A DNA stretch of 10,237 bases. It comes from Promethearchaeota archaeon. Lineage in GTDB: Archaea > Asgardarchaeota > Lokiarchaeia > Sigyniarchaeales > SOKP01. A program made the translations under genes and the position numbers. Below, piece by piece: positions 6,198-10,237 of the stretch. The stretch is from contig SDNM01000028.1 of assembly GCA_004524385.1 (NCBI GenBank), forward strand, positions 1 through 10,237, in the 5' to 3' direction. The notes under the pieces were generated by a model. It did not search any database. It worked only from the letters and a program-made list of their open reading frames with translations, and was not told the DNA's origin. The stretch's first letter is position 1; every line of letters starts with the position of its first letter.

Positions 6198-7007
6198 GTG
6201 ACCCAAGTCAAATTAAAATTAAAAAAACAACCAAACGTCCCATTAGAAGCAGAATCGATTACTCCTGATAATTTTGCTGGTAAAAATATTAATGAAATTA
6301 AAGGATTAATTGTATATCATGGAAAAGAGAAGGAAAAAATAGGTGATTATTTTGATGTTTCGGGGGAATCAAGTGAAATCAATGATTTAAAAATAATTAT
6401 TGAAGGTGATCTTTCTAATATTAAGAGAATAGGGGAAAAAATGACGAGTGGAGAAATTATAATAAATGGAAATGTAGGTATGCACGTTGGAAATCAAATG
6501 GGAGGAGGTAAGATTTTAATAAATGGAAATGCAGATGATTGGGCAGGAGCGATGCTAAAAGGTGGAGAATTAGAAATAACAGGAGATGCGGGAAATTATA
6601 TAGGATCTGCTTATCGAGGATATTGGAAAGGTATGGAGAATGGTCTTATTAAAGTAAAAGGAAAGGTAGGACACGAATCTATGTTATGGGCAAGAAGTTC
6701 AAAAGGAGCTAAAAAATTTCCTATGTTAATATGTGGTGGAGCTGCTTCATTTTTAGGAATTCACAATCACGGAGGTACTATAATAGTTGAGGGTGATGTC
6801 GATCGCTGCGCTGGAGCAGATCAAGCTTGGGGAACAATAGTCATTAAAGGTAAAGTTTCAAGAAAACTTCCTTCTTTTAAAAAAATGGGAGAGATTAACG
6901 AAATAACACTTCCAAACGGCGATGTTATTAAAGGAAAATTTATTGAATATAGCGGGGATCATGCAACCAAAAAAGAAACTAATGGCAGATTGTATATTGC
7001 AGCATAA
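6198..7007 (+). CDS. fwdC: Formylmethanofuran dehydrogenase subunit C
   Basis: A 269-residue protein, the usual size for FwdC, starting with GTG. The middle is a right-handed beta-helix built of glycine-rich turns: SGEIIINGNVGMHVG (84-98), GGGKILINGNADDWAG (102-117), GGELEITGDAGNYIG (122-136), and later GGTIIVEGDVDRCAG (192-206). The same fold forms the C-terminal domain of glutamate synthase. FwdC has no redox cofactor; in solved methanogen complexes it is the scaffold that joins the FwdBD unit to FwdA. The YRGYWKGM segment (139-146) is a family landmark. The stretch between about 160 and 192 (ARSSKGAKKFPM) breaks the glycine pattern. It is the last gene of the operon and is followed by an eight-T terminator. 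Its presence argues that a FwdA partner exists elsewhere in the genome. Confidence 0.92.
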   Translation: MTQVKLKLKKQPNVPLEAESITPDNFAGKNINEIKGLIVYHGKEKEKIGDYFDVSGESSEINDLKIIIEGDLSNIKRIGEKMTSGEIIINGNVGMHVGNQMGGGKILINGNADDWAGAMLKGGELEITGDAGNYIGSAYRGYWKGMENGLIKVKGKVGHESMLWARSSKGAKKFPMLICGGAASFLGIHNHGGTIIVEGDVDRCAGADQAWGTIVIKGKVSRKLPSFKKMGEINEITLPNGDVIKGKFIEYSGDHATKKETNGRLYIAA

Positions 7008-7021
7008 TATTTCCTTACTCA

Positions 7022-7029
7022 TTTTTTTT
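7022..7029 (+). terminator. Oligo-T terminator after fwdC
   Basis: Eight T residues occur 15 bases after the fwdC stop codon, with no clear hairpin, followed by further T-rich sequence. This probably ends the fwdGFDBC transcript, making fdhD a separate unit or a read-through gene. Confidence 0.5.
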
Positions 7030-7122
7030 ACCTGATTTTTAAATTCAAATAGTTATAATTAAAATATTGACTGCTTTAATATTCATAATTTGATAAATTA
7101 TAATATTAAGAATAGTTAAATT

Positions 7123-7127
7123 AGGGA
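7123..7127 (+). promoter_or_regulatory. Ribosome binding site of fdhD (TTG start)
   Basis: AGGGA lies six bases before TTG 7134. No in-frame ATG exists before the conserved N-terminal ESPIDIIVN motif, so the TTG start is the best choice. Confidence 0.5.
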
Positions 7128-7133
7128 CTATTT

Positions 7134-7946
7134 TTGTTTAAACGCTCTGTAAATATCACAAGAATTAAGAAATCTGAAAAAGAGAATACACAAGATATTG
7201 TTCTTGTTGAAAGTCCTATTGATATAATTGTTAATTCTGAACCTCTAGTAAATATTATCTGTCTTCCAAAAGATTTGAGAGAGCTAGCCATAGGTTTTTT
7301 ATATTTCATTGGTATCATAAATTCGATTGGTGATATTAGAGAAATTAAAATAGATGAATTGGATAATCAGATATTCATTGATTTAAACGATTCCATTAAT
7401 TTTAATATACAAGATCTTGACATTAATCCCGTAAGTCGTGTAATTGATACTACTTGTGGTATATCATCGCCTTGGCGAAATGTCATCAAAAAAACTTTAG
7501 ATAACACTAAAATATCTCTTAAATCCAAAGATAATTTAAAGCTTCACTCTGAAATTATATTTTCTAGTATAAAACAAATGCAAAAAGAAACTGTATTGTT
7601 TAAAGAAACGGGAGGATGTCATGGAGCGGCGATCTTTGATTTAGATGGAAAAATATTAAGCATTAAAGAAGATATTGGAAGACATAATGCAATCGACAAA
7701 GTAATAGGAGAAATAATATCAGAAAAATTAACTTTTAACAATGTATTTCTCACAACAACCGGAAGATTAACGGGAGATTCTGTTCTAAAGGCAATAAGAG
7801 CAAAAATTCCTATTGTCGCCTCACTATCAGCAGCGATCGAATCCGGAATTCGATTAGCTTTTGCTTACGGAATTACATTAATAGGATTTGTGAGGGGAGC
7901 AAGAATGAATATATTTACTCATCCAGAAAGAATTATAACCTCTTAA
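7134..7946 (+). CDS. fdhD: FdhD-type sulfurtransferase for Mo/W pterin cofactor maturation
   Basis: A 270-residue protein of the FdhD family. In E. coli, FdhD takes sulfur from a cysteine desulfurase and places it on the molybdenum cofactor of formate dehydrogenase. Motifs in order: ESPIDIIVNSEP (26-37), LRELAIGFLYFIGII (48-62), DTTCGISSPW (105-114), TGGCHGAAIFD (159-169), EDIGRHNAIDKVIG (179-192), TTGRLTGDSVLKA (208-220) and VASLSAAIESGI (228-239). The flexible-loop motif is normally CxxC, but here it reads C108-G-I-S, so one sulfur-carrying cysteine is missing; C162 is another possible thiol. It lies 126 bases after fwdC on the same strand, which suggests FwdB, itself a pterin enzyme with a sulfido ligand, as its client. 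No formate dehydrogenase is in the window. Confidence 0.92.
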   Translation: MFKRSVNITRIKKSEKENTQDIVLVESPIDIIVNSEPLVNIICLPKDLRELAIGFLYFIGIINSIGDIREIKIDELDNQIFIDLNDSINFNIQDLDINPVSRVIDTTCGISSPWRNVIKKTLDNTKISLKSKDNLKLHSEIIFSSIKQMQKETVLFKETGGCHGAAIFDLDGKILSIKEDIGRHNAIDKVIGEIISEKLTFNNVFLTTTGRLTGDSVLKAIRAKIPIVASLSAAIESGIRLAFAYGITLIGFVRGARMNIFTHPERIITS

Positions 7947-7997
7947 ATCTCCATATCTTAAAAAAAATGAATGTAAAAAATCACTTAGAAAAAAATG

Positions 7998-8035
7998 AAG
8001 ACTTTTTTTATTTAAGTTATAATCAAAGTCTTTTT
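7998..8035 (+). terminator. Hairpin and double T-tract terminator after fdhD
   Basis: AAGACTTT (7998-8005) and AAAGTCTT (8025-8032) are perfect inverse complements with a 19-base loop. A seven-T run (8003-8009) overlaps the first arm, and a five-T run (8031-8035) overlaps the end of the second. This is terminator-like for fdhD, about 50-90 bases after its stop codon. Confidence 0.45.
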
Positions 8036-8095
8036 ATTTCAAAATATAATTAAGATGATTATTAATTTAAAAAAAAAATTTAACTTAAAATGGTA

Positions 8096-8101
8096 AAGAG
8101 G
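8096..8101 (+). promoter_or_regulatory. Ribosome binding site fixing the start of the 4-TM gene
   Basis: AAGAGG ends six bases before ATG 8108. The alternative in-frame ATG at 8090 has no such site ahead of it, and the AAGAGG would then lie inside the gene. Confidence 0.55.
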
Positions 8102-8107
8102 AAAAAA

Positions 8108-8527
8108 ATGGCAGTAGAAAAAAAGTGGGTTCTTTTATGTATTTTAGGTGGCATCCTAATGATTATAAGCTCTGCTGTGGGAAGCATCTCATTTTTTGCT
8201 TTGGTATTCGGTATAGCCTCGGATCTTCTTGGTGAAGAAGTAGCATTAGCATTATCAATAGTTTTGACTATTTTTGCAATCATCGCTGCTCTTGGAGGCG
8301 TTGCTGTGATTATTGGAGTAATTTTAGTCACTAGGGATAAGATCGGACTTGGAAAATTCATCATTGGTCTCGGGGCAGGGATGGGACTGATTGGATTAAT
8401 CATATTTATAATTTCAAGCTTTATGGCTGGAGTATTAGCCATAATCTACGCGCTAATTAACGGCGGATATGGACTGCTTGGAGTAATTCTAACAATTTTA
8501 GCCCGAAGAACTTTCAAGAAGGATTAA
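8108..8527 (+). CDS. Small four-transmembrane protein of unknown function
   Basis: A 139-residue hydrophobic protein with four predicted membrane helices at about 7-35, 45-74, 82-104 and 107-132. They are rich in G, A, I and L, with short loops and a basic C-terminus (RRTFKKD). Lysines ahead of helix 1 (EKK) and the basic tail suggest both ends are cytoplasmic. Glycine patterns (GGVAVIIG, GLGAGMGLIG, NGGYGLLG) would allow tight helix packing. I do not recognise the family, and no metal, nucleotide or catalytic motif is visible. The start at 8108 is chosen over 8090 because AAGAGG precedes it at good spacing. It stands alone between the fdhD terminator and a 14-T run, so nothing in its position ties it to the neighbouring redox genes. 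Confidence 0.65.
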   Translation: MAVEKKWVLLCILGGILMIISSAVGSISFFALVFGIASDLLGEEVALALSIVLTIFAIIAALGGVAVIIGVILVTRDKIGLGKFIIGLGAGMGLIGLIIFIISSFMAGVLAIIYALINGGYGLLGVILTILARRTFKKD

Positions 8528-8548
8528 TATTTAAAAATTTAACGATTC

Positions 8549-8562
8549 TTTTTTTTTTTTTT
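8549..8562 (+). terminator. Fourteen-T terminator after the 4-TM gene
   Basis: An unbroken run of 14 T residues starts 21 bases after the stop codon. It is the longest T-tract in the window and should be a strong archaeal terminator, separating this gene from hdrB. Confidence 0.6.
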
Positions 8563-8691
8563 ATTCGACTCTATCTTAATGCTTAATTTCTATGATGATA
8601 ATTTATAACTTTAACAAATTTTTTAATAAATTCAATATAAACCTAATTAATAAAAAAATATAACATTCTAAATGAAGGATGGATAATAAGA

Positions 8692-9579
8692 ATGGCTAAA
8701 GTAGATGAATATAAACTTTTTCAAGGATGTGTTATAGGAAACAGAATCCCATTTATAGAAGCCTCAGCGCGCTTAGTATTTGATAAACTTGGAATAAAGA
8801 CCTCCGAGGGAGCATTTGCGTGTTGTCCTGATCCAGTTGGATTTAATTCGACGGATCATTTGAGTTGGATGACAATGGGTGCAAGGAACCTTACAATTGC
8901 GGAGGCAGAGGAAAAAGATATAGTTTCTCTATGTAATGGATGTTTTCAAACACTTAAATTGGTCAATGAAGAATTAAAGGAAGATGATCACGAGCGAGAA
9001 AAAATAAATAATCTCTTAAAAACAGTTGGGCGCGAATTTAAAGGAAATATTAATGTATGGCATTTTGTTGAAGTATTACATAATTATGGTCCTGAAAAAA
9101 TAAAAGAACATTTTACAGTTGATTTTTCTGGGCTTAAGGTTGCGTGTCATACAGGCTGCCATTATATGAGACCTTCTGAAAAATTACAGACAGATGATCC
9201 TATGAAACCCGTCAAATTAAGAGAACTAGCTGCCGCTACTGGTGCAACACCTGTAGATTATGATGAAGAAACTCTTTGTTGTGGAAGTGGTGTTGGTAAT
9301 GCTGAAGAAGAACCTTCTATGCAAATATTAGCAAATAAACTTCAAAGTGCTATTAATGCGGGAGCTGAAGCATTTGTTGTTATATGTCCAGCCTGTTTTC
9401 AACAATTAGACTCGAATCAGAAAAAAGCAGAAGGTGTATCTGGAGGGAAGTTCGGTTTACCAATATTGTATATAACCGAATTATTTGCATTAGCAATGGG
9501 AGCTAAGCCTGATGATATTGGCGTTAGATTCCACCGCGCAAGATTGACGGGATTATTAGAGAGATTGAATCTTAAATAA
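8692..9579 (+). CDS. hdrB: Heterodisulfide reductase subunit B-like protein (HdrB)
   Basis: A 295-residue protein with two cysteine-rich CCG domains, normal length for HdrB. The first domain has C13 (FQGCVIGNR), C44-C45 (FACCPDPVG) and C81/C84 (LCNGCFQ). The second has C152/C156 (ACHTGCHYMRP), C196-C197 (LCCGSG) and C232/C235 (ICPACFQQ). These ligate the two noncubane 4Fe-4S clusters that cleave the CoM-S-S-CoB disulfide in methanogens. In non-methanogens HdrB-like proteins act on other or unknown disulfides, or pass electrons in HdrABC complexes. The segment AEEEPSMQILANKLQ after the second CCG matches the family. The ribosome binding site AAGGATGG (8675-8682) precedes the ATG. No hdrC or hdrA lies beside it; a terminator precedes it and a convergent gene follows, so it looks like a single-gene unit whose partners must be encoded elsewhere. 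Confidence 0.92.
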   Translation: MAKVDEYKLFQGCVIGNRIPFIEASARLVFDKLGIKTSEGAFACCPDPVGFNSTDHLSWMTMGARNLTIAEAEEKDIVSLCNGCFQTLKLVNEELKEDDHEREKINNLLKTVGREFKGNINVWHFVEVLHNYGPEKIKEHFTVDFSGLKVACHTGCHYMRPSEKLQTDDPMKPVKLRELAAATGATPVDYDEETLCCGSGVGNAEEEPSMQILANKLQSAINAGAEAFVVICPACFQQLDSNQKKAEGVSGGKFGLPILYITELFALAMGAKPDDIGVRFHRARLTGLLERLNLK

Positions 9580-9591
9580 ATTGATTATGGC

Positions 9592-9607
9592 TTTCCTGAC
9601 TAGGAAA
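9592..9607. terminator. Hairpin between convergent hdrB and the methylthiotransferase gene
   Basis: TTTCCT (9592-9597) and AGGAAA (9602-9607) form a perfect six-base stem with a GACT loop, 12 bases after the hdrB stop codon. On the plus strand a pyrimidine-rich, T-rich stretch follows at 9624-9645. It may serve as terminator for hdrB or for both convergent genes. Confidence 0.4.
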
Positions 9608-9633
9608 ATCCAGTAATAATACAATCCTTTCTT

Positions 9634-10237
9634 TTATTTAATTTTACCATACAAGTTAAAACCATCAATTTTATAAATTTTAATATTAAGAAATTTTCCA
9701 AAATTATCCTTATACTCATTGATAAAGACATTTTTATATGCAAAATTTCTACCAAAAGCCTGATTTTCTGTAGAGCCTTCATGTAAAACTAAGACTTGAC
9801 CTTCCCAACCTATCCACTTTTTATTAAGTGTTGATAGACTATTTCTAAAAATTCTCGATAATCGAATTGAACGTTCTTTTATAAGTCTACTATCCAATTG
9901 TTTCATCTTTTTTGCTTTAGTACCGGGGCGTCCTGTGAATTTTGAGATATTCAAGATCTCTGGCTTGAGCCATTTAATTAGATTTATTGTTCGATGGAAA
10001 TCATATTCCGATTCACCAGGAAATCCACATATTATATCTGTCGAGATAGATAATGATGGAAATTCACTTCTTAAAATATCGATTGGTTCAATTATATCCG
10101 AAATTAAATAAGGTCTTTGCATTTTTTCAAGGATTTTATTACTCCCAGATTGAATTGGAATGTGTAAGAACTGATACACTTTCTTTAACTTAAAAATATT
10201 AATAAGTTGATCTAAATTATTAATAAGAAAACTTGGA
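9634..10237 (-). CDS. tRNA t6A37 methylthiotransferase, MiaB/CDKAL1 type (C-terminal part; N-terminus beyond the window)
   Basis: The frame is open to the right edge and ends at 9634, leaving 200 visible residues. They cover the second half of the radical SAM barrel and the C-terminal TRAM domain. Family landmarks are VYQFLHIPIQSGSNKILEKM, ISTDIICGFPGESEYDF, LNISKFTGRPGTKAKKMKQL and the basic KERSIRLSRIFRN helix. The TRAM region follows from about GWEGQVLVLHEG to the end. These enzymes add a methylthio group to N6-threonylcarbamoyladenosine at position 37 of tRNAs reading ANN codons, using two iron-sulfur clusters and SAM. The N-terminal UPF0004 domain and the radical SAM CxxxCxxC motif lie outside the window. 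The in-frame GTG at 10177-10179 is not a start, because conserved sequence (NLDQLINIFKLKKVYQFLH) continues upstream of it. MiaB proper (acting on i6A) is less likely in an archaeon. Confidence 0.9.
   Translation of the reverse strand, partial: PSFLINNLDQLINIFKLKKVYQFLHIPIQSGSNKILEKMQRPYLISDIIEPIDILRSEFPSLSISTDIICGFPGESEYDFHRTINLIKWLKPEILNISKFTGRPGTKAKKMKQLDSRLIKERSIRLSRIFRNSLSTLNKKWIGWEGQVLVLHEGSTENQAFGRNFAYKNVFINEYKDNFGKFLNIKIYKIDGFNLYGKIK

Noticed and set aside
8080..8442. Open frame of 120 codons on the minus strand
   Set aside because: It mirrors the hydrophobic 4-TM gene; the product is a proline- and isoleucine-rich antisense artefact. The plus-strand frame has a proper ribosome site and a following terminator.
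9600..9782. Open frame of 60 codons on the minus strand
   Set aside because: It overlaps the end of the methylthiotransferase in another frame and has no ribosome site or recognisable motif.
10177..10179. GTG as start of the methylthiotransferase
   Set aside because: The frame continues to the window edge with family-like sequence ahead of the GTG, so the gene is cut by the edge.
1..10237. CRISPR arrays, tRNA or rRNA genes, insertion sequences
   Set aside because: No regularly spaced direct repeats, cloverleaf-like GC-rich stretches, transposase motifs or terminal inverted repeats were seen by eye; a covariance-model scan was not possible here.

Overview
The window is a strongly AT-rich piece of an anaerobic archaeal genome. 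It shows archaeal-type ribosome binding sites (AGGTGAT, GAGGT, GGGGGAG), several TTG/GTG starts and oligo-T gene ends. The gene content is a formylmethanofuran dehydrogenase (Fwd) cluster, HdrB, a sulfhydrogenase-type beta/gamma pair, an Sm-like mini-protein, a 7-TM orphan and an archaeal/eukaryotic-type tRNA t6A methylthiotransferase. Fwd genes mean the archaeal, tetrahydromethanopterin-type branch of CO2 fixation or C1 oxidation. No methanogenesis-specific gene such as mcr is visible. The mixture is reminiscent of Lokiarchaeia-like Asgard archaea, but that is an inference from gene content and composition; an AT-rich methanogen relative is not excluded.

Layout. (1) 1-2057, plus strand: the tail of an unidentified gene, then an iron-sulfur beta subunit (HydB/AsrA/FlxB type) overlapping a flavin/NAD(P)-binding gamma subunit (HydG/AsrB/FlxA type). 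This is the module that moves electrons between NAD(P)H and iron-sulfur partners. (2) 2058-3499: a 63-residue Sm-like protein (plus strand) and a 7-TM membrane protein (minus strand, TTG start), separated by terminator-like sequence, then a 280-base AT-rich divergent control region with a 7-bp inverted repeat. (3) 3500-7007, plus strand: the tight operon fwdG-fwdF-fwdD-fwdB-fwdC, with junctions running from a 4-base overlap to 10-base gaps. fwdA, the metallo-hydrolase subunit that handles the formyl group, is absent. (4) 7134-7946: fdhD, the sulfurtransferase that matures the Mo/W cofactor of enzymes like FwdB, with one cysteine of the usual CxxC replaced by serine. (5) 8108-8527: a 4-TM orphan protein. 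(6) 8692-9579: hdrB without hdrA or hdrC beside it. (7) 9634-10237, minus strand: the C-terminal two-thirds of a MiaB/CDKAL1-type methylthiotransferase, convergent with hdrB.

How they may work together (inference): FwdB/D/C with polyferredoxins G/F would reduce CO2 with low-potential ferredoxin electrons, or run in reverse. FdhD would supply the sulfido ligand of the pterin cofactor. The HydB/HydG pair and HdrB belong to electron-transfer complexes that balance ferredoxin, NAD(P)H and thiol/disulfide pools. No tRNA or rRNA genes, CRISPR arrays, transposases or prophage genes were seen.
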